Below are positions 25,036 to 33,501 of a stretch of DNA of 36,507 nucleotides, piece by piece (position 1 is the first letter of the stretch; each line of letters starts with the position of its first letter). The position numbers were made by a program, and so were the translations under genes. The stretch covers positions 673-37,179 of the forward strand of contig DFDU01000060.1 of NCBI GenBank assembly GCA_002369325.1, read 5' to 3'. This DNA comes from Lachnospiraceae bacterium UBA3820 (GTDB lineage: Bacteria; Bacillota; Clostridia; Lachnospirales; Lachnospiraceae). Under the pieces are notes generated by a model. The model did not search any database. It had not been told where the DNA came from and saw nothing but the letters and a program-made list of their open reading frames with translations.

Positions 25036-25084
25036 TCAAATTATTTCCATTTTATTTCCATATTATAGCCATTTTAATTCCACT

Positions 25085-26818
25085 TTATATACTCCAATTA
25101 AGTGCAGCCGTTTGCTGTCTGACCATATGGGCATATATTCCATCCTTTGCCGAAAGCTCATCCGGTGTTCCTTCCTCTGCAACCACACCGTCCTTTAATA
25201 CAACGATATGATCCGCGTTGGCTATAGTACGCATTCTGTGAGCTATGATTAGAACAGTTTTGTCCTTGATCAATTTTGAAAGTGCCTCCTGTATTGCAGT
25301 CTCATTTTCAGCGTCAAGCGAAGCAGTCGCCTCGTCTAAAAGGATTACGGGTGCATCTTTAAGAAATGCCCTTGCAATGGATAATCGCTGTCTTTCTCCT
25401 CCGGATAACTCACTTCCGTTCTCACCGATATTAGTATTATATCCGTCAGGTAAAAGCTCTACAAATTCATCGCAGTTAGCGAGTCTTGCCGCTCTCATTA
25501 CCTCTTCATCGGTTGCATCTTTTTTTCCGATTCTTATATTTTCAAGGATTGAATTATTAAACAACGTTACATCCTGAAATACAATAGAATAATTGGAAAG
25601 CAGCGTCTCCGGATCGATTTTTCCGACATCCATTCCCCCGAGCGTAATCTTTCCCTTTGTAACATCCCAAAATCTTGCCGCAAGCCTTGAAACTGTTGTC
25701 TTACCGCCGCCTGACGGTCCTATCAATGCAGTCACTTCATTTTGTTTTGCTACAAAGCTTACCTCCTTAAGGACTTGTTCTCCGTCTTCGTAAGAAAAAC
25801 CAACATGATCAAATACTATATCATATCCTTCATTATTTAACTCTTCCTTACCTGTTTGCTGTGGATGAGACAAAACCTCATCAAGTCTCTCGCACTGCAC
25901 TCCGCAGGCTATGATTGCCGCAAAATTTTGCAATGTGATCTGCATCGGATCGTAAAGTCTTGATACAAGCATAAGGAACATAAAAAATGTAAGCAATGTT
26001 ATTTCACCGTTTGCAAAAAGAATACCGCCGACAAGCGCCGTAGTACCTATACCGGTTCTTATTATAAGTGTGGAAGAATTAACATAAACTGCCATTTTCA
26101 ACTCTGATAAAAGTGCTTCTTTTTCTACTTTTCGAATTTTTTTCTCAAGCTTATCCATATATCTTTGCTGTGCATTATTTGCGCGCAAATCTCTGACCGT
26201 CTCCAGGCACTCCTGCACACCGTCAGCCAAATCAAGCTTCACTCCCGAAAGCTTTTTTACCGTTCTCTTCTCTGCACCCGAGCATGTAATAATGATAATA
26301 AACGCCACGGGAATAACCCAAAAGCTCGCCAAAACCATTCTCCAGTCAAAGAAGAAGAAAAGACTTATACCTACCAATGTAGTCGAAATCACTGCACCAA
26401 TCATTTCCGGAATCCAGTGACTGGAAGCTGTTTCAATCTGCGCACAGTCTCCCATTACATTTGTAGTTAAATCCGCAATATTTTTCTTGTCGAAATAAGA
26501 AAGCGGTAATTTACGCAATGTTTCCGCAAGCGTTGTTCTTCTTACTCCACTTTCCTTATATGTCGAAAGGAAGGTAGAATTATATTGGATAAAGTTTGTT
26601 ACCGCCACAAGGATCAATACACCGATGCTTGCTGCCACATATAAACCGATCCGGTCTTTTTTCAATCCACCGGAAAGCATATCGCTTATAAGCATATACA
26701 AAACACCGGCCGTCATCATGAGTGACATATTGGTTATGGTTACACTTATACAGGCTTTAATCATGTCTACTGCGCCTTCATGGGAAAGTGCATATTTATG
26801 TTGAAGTTTCTTTATCAT
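25085..26818 (-). CDS. ABC transporter with fused permease and ATPase (exporter half B)
   Basis: A type IV half-transporter: six TM helices (about 1-310) followed by a nucleotide-binding domain. Motifs are GPSGGGKTT (Walker A), FQDVTLFNNSILENI (Q-loop region), LSGGERQR (signature), VILLDEATASLD (Walker B and D-loop) and the switch IIAHR. With its upstream neighbour it forms a heterodimeric pair of the kind seen for peptide, lipid, drug or siderophore transport (YbtPQ/IrtAB-like). The substrate is unknown. The ATG at 26818 is one base after the upstream stop (TAAAATG); the longer GTG reading from 26827 would overlap it. Confidence 0.92.
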   Translation of the reverse strand: MIKKLQHKYALSHEGAVDMIKACISVTITNMSLMMTAGVLYMLISDMLSGGLKKDRIGLYVAASIGVLILVAVTNFIQYNSTFLSTYKESGVRRTTLAETLRKLPLSYFDKKNIADLTTNVMGDCAQIETASSHWIPEMIGAVISTTLVGISLFFFFDWRMVLASFWVIPVAFIIIITCSGAEKRTVKKLSGVKLDLADGVQECLETVRDLRANNAQQRYMDKLEKKIRKVEKEALLSELKMAVYVNSSTLIIRTGIGTTALVGGILFANGEITLLTFFMFLMLVSRLYDPMQITLQNFAAIIACGVQCERLDEVLSHPQQTGKEELNNEGYDIVFDHVGFSYEDGEQVLKEVSFVAKQNEVTALIGPSGGGKTTVSRLAARFWDVTKGKITLGGMDVGKIDPETLLSNYSIVFQDVTLFNNSILENIRIGKKDATDEEVMRAARLANCDEFVELLPDGYNTNIGENGSELSGGERQRLSIARAFLKDAPVILLDEATASLDAENETAIQEALSKLIKDKTVLIIAHRMRTIANADHIVVLKDGVVAEEGTPDELSAKDGIYAHMVRQQTAALNWSI

Positions 26819-26819
26819 T

Positions 26820-28586
26820 TTAAGCACCTACCTTCCATTCGATCGATCTTGAATATTCATCATACATTCGTTTGTACAGAGTATTTTCCGACATCAATTC
26901 ATCATGTGTTCCGGCTTCCTTTATTCTTCCTTTTTCCATCACAAATATCCTGTCCGCATTTACTACAGTACTAAGGCGATGTGCAATCATGATCATAGTC
27001 TTGCCTTTTGTCATTTCCTCAAAAGCAGCCTGAACCTTGGCTTCATTATCAGGATCCGCAAAAGCCGTTGCCTCATCAAGTATAAGAATAGGTGCATCTT
27101 TAAGTACAGCTCTTGCTATAGCTATACGTTGCTGTTCACCACCCGAAAGATAAGTTCCCTTTTCTCCGATCACAGTATTTATTCCGTTCGGGAGTTTTTC
27201 TATGATATCCATACATTGAGCTGTCTTAAGCGCGTTCATTACCTCAGACTCGCTTGCATCCGGCTTTGAAAGTCGCACATTTTCCAAAATAGAGGTTTTG
27301 AGCAATCTGCTGTCCTGAAATACGAAGGAAATCATCTGCATTAATTTATCCTGTGGTATCTTTTTTATATTTACTCCACCGACCATTATTTCTCCGTCAG
27401 TAACGTCAAAAAATCTTGCCATAAGCTCGCAGATTGTAGTTTTTCCGGAGCCTGACGGACCCACAAATGCAACATGCTCGCCTTCATTTATCAAAAGAGA
27501 CGCCTCTTCTACCGCATTCCTTGTTGCATCCTTATATCTGTAGCTTACATTTTTTAGTTCTATATCCTTTTTTTCGGGAACCTGTGAGCCTTCCTCGGTT
27601 AAAGGTTCTATCTCCATAACGGCCTTTACTCTCTCCACTGCATCGATAAGCGTCATTTCCGCTTCACCGGAGTATGCAACCTTGGTAAGCGCAATAGTTA
27701 TAAGCGGTGTAACGATTATGTAGTACATAACATTTAAGATATCCGCCGATGTCGGTGTTACATCTGCTCCGACAAGTACATAAGCTGCTATTACAATAAA
27801 TGCAAAGATAGCATTTATGCAGGTCATAAATCCCGTCATCGGAAATCTGAGATGCAAGGTATAATCCGTTGTCCATTTTCCGTATTCATCTATAGTCTTT
27901 TTAAAACGTTTAAACGAATGCACTGTCTGGCCGAAGGTTTTTACTACGGGAATTCCTCTCACATATTCGGTTGCCTCGCTACTCATGGTTTCCAAAGCAG
28001 TCTGATATTCCTTCATCTTTTGCTGCATATCTTTTCCCATCATGCTCATCATACACATGAAACCGATCACGGCAGGTATAAGACAAATAAGACCTATTTT
28101 CCAGTTAAATGCAAAAATCAAAACTATAAGGCCAACCGGAGTAATTGCCGCTACTGTTTTATCCGGAATATTATGCGCGATATAAGTCTCGGTAGCTGCC
28201 GTAGAATCATTTACAATTCTTCTTATCTTTCCGCTTCCCTCATCATCAAAAACTCCGAGCGGAAGCGTGATGATTCTTCGCATAAGGCTGCTTCGCATAT
28301 TTGCCTGAATTCGAAATGCCGCGATATGTGTACATAAAAGAGCAACTATATATACCAAAAGTGATAACACTGTCAACAAAACCGCAATCCCCGCGAGCTT
28401 TTTAATCCTGTCAAGATCCTTTCCATCTACCGCTACCCCTATAATTTTCCAAAGGTAATAAAACGGTAAAAGTGAAAGCACCGCACTGATTGCCGCGATA
28501 AAACGCCCAAGCGTAATAAGCTTCGCATGTGATCCCGCATACTGTCTGATAATTTTCATATGCTCTTTACTCTTTACTTTTCCCAT
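26820..28586 (-). CDS. ABC transporter with fused permease and ATPase (exporter half A)
   Basis: Partner half-transporter of 588 residues with six TM helices and a C-terminal ATPase domain. GPSGSGKTT, FQDSRLLKTSILENV, LSGGEQQR and ILILDEATAFADPDNE are visible. The D-loop reads FAD where its partner has the canonical SLD, a difference I associate with the IrtA/YbtQ-like members of heterodimers. The TM part has the intracellular-loop pattern RIITLPLGVFDDEGSGKIRRIVNDS. It starts 39 bp after the FtsX permease gene behind GGGAGG and is probably transcribed with it. Confidence 0.92.
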   Translation of the reverse strand: MGKVKSKEHMKIIRQYAGSHAKLITLGRFIAAISAVLSLLPFYYLWKIIGVAVDGKDLDRIKKLAGIAVLLTVLSLLVYIVALLCTHIAAFRIQANMRSSLMRRIITLPLGVFDDEGSGKIRRIVNDSTAATETYIAHNIPDKTVAAITPVGLIVLIFAFNWKIGLICLIPAVIGFMCMMSMMGKDMQQKMKEYQTALETMSSEATEYVRGIPVVKTFGQTVHSFKRFKKTIDEYGKWTTDYTLHLRFPMTGFMTCINAIFAFIVIAAYVLVGADVTPTSADILNVMYYIIVTPLITIALTKVAYSGEAEMTLIDAVERVKAVMEIEPLTEEGSQVPEKKDIELKNVSYRYKDATRNAVEEASLLINEGEHVAFVGPSGSGKTTICELMARFFDVTDGEIMVGGVNIKKIPQDKLMQMISFVFQDSRLLKTSILENVRLSKPDASESEVMNALKTAQCMDIIEKLPNGINTVIGEKGTYLSGGEQQRIAIARAVLKDAPILILDEATAFADPDNEAKVQAAFEEMTKGKTMIMIAHRLSTVVNADRIFVMEKGRIKEAGTHDELMSENTLYKRMYDEYSRSIEWKVGA

Positions 28587-28625
28587 TTTTAAGATCCTCC
28601 CTTAAATCTTTATTATGGCATTAAT

Positions 28626-30866
28626 TTATTCTCTGTTTTTTAATATTTCTGCCGGTGTAAATACATCCAGCCTCTTAACAAGTATCTTATTAATCAAAAA
28701 ATACAGTGCCAGAATAATTACATATACAACAACAAAGAAATATACCGGTGCCTTAATATTCAAGCCGCAGGCTACATTAGGAATCATAAACGGAAAAATC
28801 TTATTCATAATCAATTTTGAAAGCGGAAGTACGATAAGTGCTCCTATTGCAATCACGTAGAAATTGCCGTCCAGATAAAGCTTTTTCACTTCTTTACGTC
28901 GATATCCAAACACCTTAATCAGCGATATATTTTGTGCACTCCTGTCAATCATCACCTTCATCATCAGATACATTACAATACAGAAAATAACGGAAGATGC
29001 GATAGTGAGAACATATACCATAGGCATCATAAGGTCCGAAAATACTTCAGCTCCTTTTACAATGTCATCCCGACTCGTTATGGAATATATTGTCTCGGGA
29101 TCTAAATCAAGCTTTTTATCAGAAAACAAAACATTGTAATAATCAGGAGACTGCCCCATCATATCTCTCATTTCTTCAATATCCATAAAGATGTAAAAGC
29201 CTGTTGCATATGTAGCTATGTCCTTTACCGAAAAGGCATATTTTATTTCCTTTTCCTCATCGGTTACCGCAAACTCATCGCCTTTTTTTAATCCGAACTT
29301 CTCGGCAAAAGCCGATGATATGACAATATTCATTCTGCTCTTTCCGGGCTTTACGTCAAAATATTTATTGGAATCGTCTATTCCCAATATGATCACATCA
29401 AACTTGTATCCTCCGATGCTTTTCTTACAGGTATATGCATATGCTACTTCAGTATCTTCCGGAATGGTTTCCTCAGGATATTTTAATGTATACATATATC
29501 CATACTTTGTATCACGTTTATAATCCTTTGCGATGTTATTACAGAGGATATAGCAATCAACACTGATCATGAATACAAGCAATGCAAGAAACATTCCAAG
29601 AATAACAGCAACCGTTGAACGCATTTCACGCAGCATCTGCCTGATTCTGAATGTTTTTACAAAATCCAAACCTTTCAATTTTATTTTCTTTCCGTTTTTT
29701 TGCTTTACCTCGTTTCGAATAAGCGACAACGCCGTTCTGTTCAATTTCGAATTTATAACAAGTACATTTACCATTGCCGCAAGAACCGGAGGACATACAA
29801 CGGAATATATCCAAAGATATCCCGGAACATTAAATTTAAACTCAGGAATCGAAAAGTATAAATAAGAGCTTTCCGCAACCATAGGAGCCATAAGACCGGT
29901 TGCCGCAACCAAAAGGCCCACGAGCCCGGCAATAAAGGTTACGACAATAGGAAGCGATACATAGTGTCTTAGCAAGTCTTTTTTTGTTACTCCCATGGAA
30001 TAAAGAGTTCCTATGATACTGCTTTCTTTCTCTATGGAGTGAACAACAAATACCGATATAACATATCCAAGAAGAATAAAAATGATTACGCCGGCAATCA
30101 TTCCGACTTCTATATCCACAAGCTTATCGTTTTTTGTTGCAAAGATTCTCGGATTATCAGCTCTTCTAAGAAACATGGTAAGATTACGTTTCTTAAGATA
30201 CTCCTTTAAATCCGAATCCTTCTTGTCATTGCCAAGCTTATATACATATAAATAGATTTCCGATTTTTGAGTTTTTCCGGATGAACTAAAATCCTCATAC
30301 GCCTCTTCATTAAGAAAAACCGTACCGAAATATTTTGAATTACAAGAAGTATCGGATATTTCCTTAAACGGTCCGTCATAATCCGATGTAACACCTATTC
30401 CGGAAATATTATATGTAAAACCGGCAAATGAAAAGCTGTCTCCGACTTCAAGGTTATGTTCATATGCATATCTTTTTTCAATAACGATTTCATTTTTAGA
30501 AGCCGGTTCATTTCCGGATACATAATGAATTTTATTTATACTGTCGCGCAGTTTAAATATCCTTATGGTTCCATCAACTTCATTTTCCATTTGATAATCA
30601 AAGAAGAACTGTTCCGAAACATTTATCCCCATATCTTTTATTTCTTCTACTTCACTTTCATCAAGTGGGGCAAACACCTCAAATTCTCCATCCTCAAGGT
30701 TTGTATCCTCCGCAAGCTTTTCCGTTCCCCGGGTAAGCGTCTCCGCCGAACCCACAATGGTAACCACAAGAAAAATGCCCATGGTAATCATAATTCCAAG
30801 CATACAATACCTTACAAAATGTTTTTTAAGGTTTCGTAACGTTCTCTTCCTAAGCACCTTTTGCAT
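28626..30866 (-). CDS. FtsX/MacB-type ABC transporter permease, second copy
   Basis: A 746-residue permease with the same double-FtsX architecture as the protein at 15299-17596. It has an N-terminal TM, an extracellular MacB-like domain (NEIVIEKRYAYEHNLEVGDSFSFAGFTYNISGIGV), three TMs, a basic linker and a fourth TM. A second extracellular domain and three C-terminal TMs follow (ending FTPAEILKNRE). The two copies share layout and partner type but have clearly diverged in the outer domains. It starts one base after its ATPase gene and precedes the exporter pair by 39 bp. Confidence 0.92.
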   Translation of the reverse strand: MQKVLRKRTLRNLKKHFVRYCMLGIMITMGIFLVVTIVGSAETLTRGTEKLAEDTNLEDGEFEVFAPLDESEVEEIKDMGINVSEQFFFDYQMENEVDGTIRIFKLRDSINKIHYVSGNEPASKNEIVIEKRYAYEHNLEVGDSFSFAGFTYNISGIGVTSDYDGPFKEISDTSCNSKYFGTVFLNEEAYEDFSSSGKTQKSEIYLYVYKLGNDKKDSDLKEYLKKRNLTMFLRRADNPRIFATKNDKLVDIEVGMIAGVIIFILLGYVISVFVVHSIEKESSIIGTLYSMGVTKKDLLRHYVSLPIVVTFIAGLVGLLVAATGLMAPMVAESSYLYFSIPEFKFNVPGYLWIYSVVCPPVLAAMVNVLVINSKLNRTALSLIRNEVKQKNGKKIKLKGLDFVKTFRIRQMLREMRSTVAVILGMFLALLVFMISVDCYILCNNIAKDYKRDTKYGYMYTLKYPEETIPEDTEVAYAYTCKKSIGGYKFDVIILGIDDSNKYFDVKPGKSRMNIVISSAFAEKFGLKKGDEFAVTDEEKEIKYAFSVKDIATYATGFYIFMDIEEMRDMMGQSPDYYNVLFSDKKLDLDPETIYSITSRDDIVKGAEVFSDLMMPMVYVLTIASSVIFCIVMYLMMKVMIDRSAQNISLIKVFGYRRKEVKKLYLDGNFYVIAIGALIVLPLSKLIMNKIFPFMIPNVACGLNIKAPVYFFVVVYVIILALYFLINKILVKRLDVFTPAEILKNRE

Positions 30867-30867
30867 A

Positions 30868-31569
30868 TTACAAATCCTCCAATTCTCTTGCCGGAATTCT
30901 CTTGCTGTTTGTATATTCTTTGCTGATAAGACCGTCTTTTAAATATATAACTCTGTGAACCATATCCTTTATGGAATTATTATGTGTTACTATCAACATG
31001 GTTGTTCCGTACTTTTGATTTATGGTTTCAAGTAAAACCAGAATATCTCTTGATGTATTTGAATCCAGTGCTCCGGTAGGTTCATCGCAAAGCAAAAGCT
31101 TAGGATTTTTGATTAACGCTCTGGCTATGGCAGTACGCTGCTGCTGTCCTCCCGAAAGCTGTGACGGAAACTTATCCGCATGTTCCTTCAAGCCAAGCGT
31201 CGTAAGAAGCTCATCCATATCAAGCGGATTTTTCGTAAGATAACGGCAGACCTCAATATTTTCCCTAACCGTAAGATTCGGAACAAGATTGTAAAACTGA
31301 AATATAAATCCAAGAGTATCCCTCCTGTAATCGGACAACGCATCCTTCTTTAAACCTGCTATTTCCAATCCATCAATCTTACAGGAGCCGGAATCTATAT
31401 CATCAAGGCCGCCGATGCAATTCAACAATGTTGATTTACCTGAACCCGATGTTCCCTGGATTACACACATTTCCCCCTGCTCTACACCGACAGAAACACC
31501 TTTTAACACTTCAACGTAGCTTCCGCCTTCTCCGTAACTCTTTTTTACATCAGATACTTCTACATACAT
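30868..31569 (-). CDS. LolD/MacB-type ABC transporter ATP-binding protein, second copy
   Basis: ATPase for the adjacent FtsX permease. GTSGSGKST (39-47), FQFYNLVPNLTV, LSGGQQQR (about 138-145), LLLCDEPTGALD (about 158-169) and VTHNN are all present. It is paralogous to the protein at 17608-18324 and shares long segments such as NPLDMDELL and GGQQQRT. An AAAGGAGAG ribosome site lies ahead of the ATG. It is the first of four ABC genes read from the promoter at 31711-31739. Confidence 0.95.
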   Translation of the reverse strand: MYVEVSDVKKSYGEGGSYVEVLKGVSVGVEQGEMCVIQGTSGSGKSTLLNCIGGLDDIDSGSCKIDGLEIAGLKKDALSDYRRDTLGFIFQFYNLVPNLTVRENIEVCRYLTKNPLDMDELLTTLGLKEHADKFPSQLSGGQQQRTAIARALIKNPKLLLCDEPTGALDSNTSRDILVLLETINQKYGTTMLIVTHNNSIKDMVHRVIYLKDGLISKEYTNSKRIPARELEDL

Positions 31570-31624
31570 ATTTACTCTCCTTTATCGGCTGCATATTAAA
31601 ATATATGCTGTGTTGGTTTGTTTT

Positions 31625-31652
31625 CACCGGTTTTATTTTATGCTTACCGGTG
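31625..31652. repeat. Inverted ACCGGT pair in the ABC operon leader
   Basis: CACCGGT (31625-31631) and ACCGGTG (31646-31652) are 14 bases apart. Each contains the palindromic hexamer ACCGGT, with the two copies 20 bp apart, about two helical turns. It could be a protein site or leader hairpin; no T-run follows. Confidence 0.4.
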
Positions 31653-31667
31653 TTAGTTTACGCTAAC
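31652..31667. promoter_or_regulatory. Second TTAG/CTAA-type operator candidate
   Basis: GTTAGTTTACGCTAAC, arms GTTAG/CTAAC, lies about 40 bases downstream of the predicted transcription start. Ten of its 14 core positions agree with the spacer element 65 bp away. Confidence 0.5.
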
Positions 31668-31674
31668 CAAGTAA

Positions 31675-31706
31675 TTAAAAAAATCGGTTAGAATTTCTAA
31701 CCGATT
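31675..31706 (-). terminator. Terminator of the NrtR-like/SAP/GNAT/PrdX operon
   Basis: A nearly perfect dyad with 12-base arms AATCGGTTAGAA and TTCTAACCGATT (31682-31706) is followed on the minus strand by seven T residues. It lies about 80 bp after the PrdX-like gene. The same dyad sits at the transcription start of the ABC operon and carries a TTAG...CTAA core, so it may double as an operator. Confidence 0.75.
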
Positions 31707-31710
31707 AAAA

Positions 31711-31739
31711 AGTATAATTAGTCTAAACTAACTTGTCAA
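31711..31739 (-). promoter_or_regulatory. Promoter of the four-gene ABC operon
   Basis: Perfect TTGACA at 31734-31739, a 17-bp spacer and TATACT at 31711-31716, reading leftward. The spacer contains the palindrome at 31718-31731. Transcription would start near 31704, inside the upstream operon's terminator dyad, giving a leader of about 135 nt. Confidence 0.82.
31718..31731. promoter_or_regulatory. TTAG/CTAA-type operator candidate in the promoter spacer
   Basis: TTAGTCTAAACTAA, arms TTAGT/ACTAA around four bases, lies wholly within the spacer between -35 and -10. It shares TTAG...CTAA ends with the elements at 31688-31700 and 31652-31667. Confidence 0.6.
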
Positions 31740-31785
31740 GTATTTATTATATTGTTTGATATATGATTAAATATCGGACAAACGC

Positions 31786-32334
31786 TTAAGCATCCTCGCC
31801 AACAAGGTGGACAATTTCAGGCTCGTGACCCACTGCCTTCAGGTAAGTTTCAAATACATCTTTTGTTTTCAACTTAAGACTTGATGTACATACGCAAGGA
31901 TGGCATCCGAGATATTCCCCTTTAAGAACATCTTCGTCCACCAGAAGCTTAACCTCATGCTCCTTATCATTCATAAGTCCCATAATACTGACAGCACCGG
32001 GCTCAATATCAAGATATTTAAGCATATCCTCCGGTTCTGCAAATGAAAGCCTGGCCGAATTAATCTGGCTTGAAAGCTCTTTTGTCTTAAACTTCTTATC
32101 TCCCGGCATCATCAAAAGATAAAACTTCGTCTTCTGCCTGTTACACAAAAATAAATTTTTACAAATCAGTACTCCAAGCACTGCGTCAATTTCATTACAA
32201 GCCTCCATCGTATTTGCCGGCTCATGGTCTGTACGCATATATTCGATTCCAAGCTTATCAAGAAAATCATAAGTTCTTATTTCTCTCGGCAGTCTGCCTT
32301 CTTCATTTTGTGGTCTTCCTTTATATAGTTCCAT
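31786..32334 (-). CDS. Prolyl-tRNA editing protein (ProXp/PrdX, YbaK-fold)
   Basis: A free-standing trans-editing factor that probably hydrolyses Ala-tRNA(Pro). The 182-residue protein has the family pattern: YDFLDKLGIEYMRTDHEPANTMEAC at the N-terminus, then VLICKNLFLCNRQKTKFYLLMMPGDKKF with the conserved Lys of the active site. LSFAEPEDMLKYLDIEPGAVSIMGLMND and a C-terminal GCHPCVCTSSLKL follow. The PGAVS-type element is typical of PrdX/ProXp-ala. An AAAGGA ribosome site lies 7 bases ahead of the ATG. It is the last gene of the operon headed by the NrtR-like regulator. Confidence 0.9.
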   Translation of the reverse strand: MELYKGRPQNEEGRLPREIRTYDFLDKLGIEYMRTDHEPANTMEACNEIDAVLGVLICKNLFLCNRQKTKFYLLMMPGDKKFKTKELSSQINSARLSFAEPEDMLKYLDIEPGAVSIMGLMNDKEHEVKLLVDEDVLKGEYLGCHPCVCTSSLKLKTKDVFETYLKAVGHEPEIVHLVGEDA

Positions 32335-32358
32335 GTTTATGTCCTTTCAATGTGGTTT

Positions 32359-32856
32359 CTATAAAAACAACTCCATATCCACGCAATTCCAGATACCAAT
32401 CGGCATCTCACATTTTCTCTTGGAAAACGCCTTAAATCCCACTGATTCATAGCAACGCATCGCACTTTCATTGTTCTCAAAAACGCCTAAATCAATTCTC
32501 GAAACAGCAAGTTTTTCCTTGGCATACTCTATCCCAAGTTTAAGCATTTCTTTTCCGCAACCTTTTCCCCGGAGTTCAGGATCTACTATTACAAATCCAA
32601 ATCGAACAGAGCTGTCATCGTCATCCTTTGGATATCGTATTATAAAATGCCCTATGATTTCTCCGTTGTCGTCTACCGCCGTTAGAGGATAGAACCTTCC
32701 TGCTTCAAGCTGCGGTGCGTAGTTTTCATTTATGTCATTTCCGGATAGAGGATATTTGTTAAACCTGTCCGCAGACCACTTGTATAACTCTTCCTCCGAG
32801 TTAATCCATCCAGCTATGAACTTTGCGTCTTCTTTTTTGAAATCTCTGAGTATCAT
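32359..32856 (-). CDS. GNAT-family N-acetyltransferase
   Basis: A 165-residue acetyl-CoA-dependent acetyltransferase. It begins MILRDFKKEDAKFIAGWI. The acetyl-CoA loop VIVDPELRGKGCGKEMLKLGIEYA (R-G-x-G-x-G type) and the late LGVFENNESAMRCYESVGF complete the fold. This RimJ/RimL-like pattern does not define the acceptor, which could be a small molecule or a protein N-terminus. A GAGGTG ribosome site precedes the ATG. It is the third gene of the operon. Confidence 0.9.
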   Translation of the reverse strand: MILRDFKKEDAKFIAGWINSEEELYKWSADRFNKYPLSGNDINENYAPQLEAGRFYPLTAVDDNGEIIGHFIIRYPKDDDDSSVRFGFVIVDPELRGKGCGKEMLKLGIEYAKEKLAVSRIDLGVFENNESAMRCYESVGFKAFSKRKCEMPIGIWNCVDMELFL

Positions 32857-32891
32857 AAGCGGTTCACCTCATTTTTAATTCATATTTTTAT

Positions 32892-33497
32892 TCAAATTTT
32901 GTCCTTATATTTTTTAAGTAAATCATGCGAATATTCTTTTTTCATATCCGACTCTCTTACAATCTTCCACAATGCCGCAGCTGCTTTAAGTCTCTCGGGA
33001 AATACCTTCGTTGCTTCATCCTCGCTAAAATCCTTCACAAACTTATTCCATTGAAGTGCCGACTTATCATAAGTAGCATATGTCTTTTTTCCGTAGTAGA
33101 TATCCAGCAGGTCTCCCAAGGTAAAACTCTCATCGCCCTTTTCCTTAACAGCCTTAACCGTAGCGACCATATCAACATTGAACTTGAAATTTTCTTCTTT
33201 GATCTGTTGTATATAAAAGTCCCTAAATCTGTTTCCAAATGTGAAGCCGCATTCAATAAGTCCCGTATCCAAGGTAAGTTCGGTGACAGTTTTCTTCTTC
33301 GACTTTATCTGTTTCTTTTTTTCAGGCATAATCTTTTCACCCGAAAAATAAGCTTCCACAACCTTATTTAATTCTATCTTACTTCCGTCAGCTTTAAGTC
33401 CGTGTGCCTTACAGATTTTAATCAATTCATCCCTATACCAGTAATATTTACTGAATTCGGCATAGTCCTTAATGCTGTCAAAGTCAGGTCTTTGCAT
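32892..33497 (-). CDS. SAP-domain/DUF6434-like protein of unknown function
   Basis: A 201-residue basic protein. Residues about 1-52 (PDFDSIKDYAEFSKYYWYRDELIKICKAHGLKADGSKIELNKVVEAYF) look like a SAP-type helix-extended-loop-helix, a motif often found in DNA- or RNA-binding proteins. A Lys-rich linker (57-70) leads to a second domain (TLDTGLIECGFTFGNRFRDFYIQQIKEENFKFNVDMVATVK), which resembles DUF6434 from memory. The function is unknown. The ATG at 33497 follows GGAGG by 9 bases; the GGAGG is formed by the last codons of the NrtR-like gene, only four bases upstream, so the two are coupled. Confidence 0.75.
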   Translation of the reverse strand: MQRPDFDSIKDYAEFSKYYWYRDELIKICKAHGLKADGSKIELNKVVEAYFSGEKIMPEKKKQIKSKKKTVTELTLDTGLIECGFTFGNRFRDFYIQQIKEENFKFNVDMVATVKAVKEKGDESFTLGDLLDIYYGKKTYATYDKSALQWNKFVKDFSEDEATKVFPERLKAAAALWKIVRESDMKKEYSHDLLKKYKDKI

Positions 33498-33501
33498 TAG
33501 T

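Noticed and set aside
25036..25084. Short direct repeats with AAATGGAA after the exporter operon
   Set aside because: Irregular A/T-rich repeats with no dyad; not convincing as a terminator or as an element.
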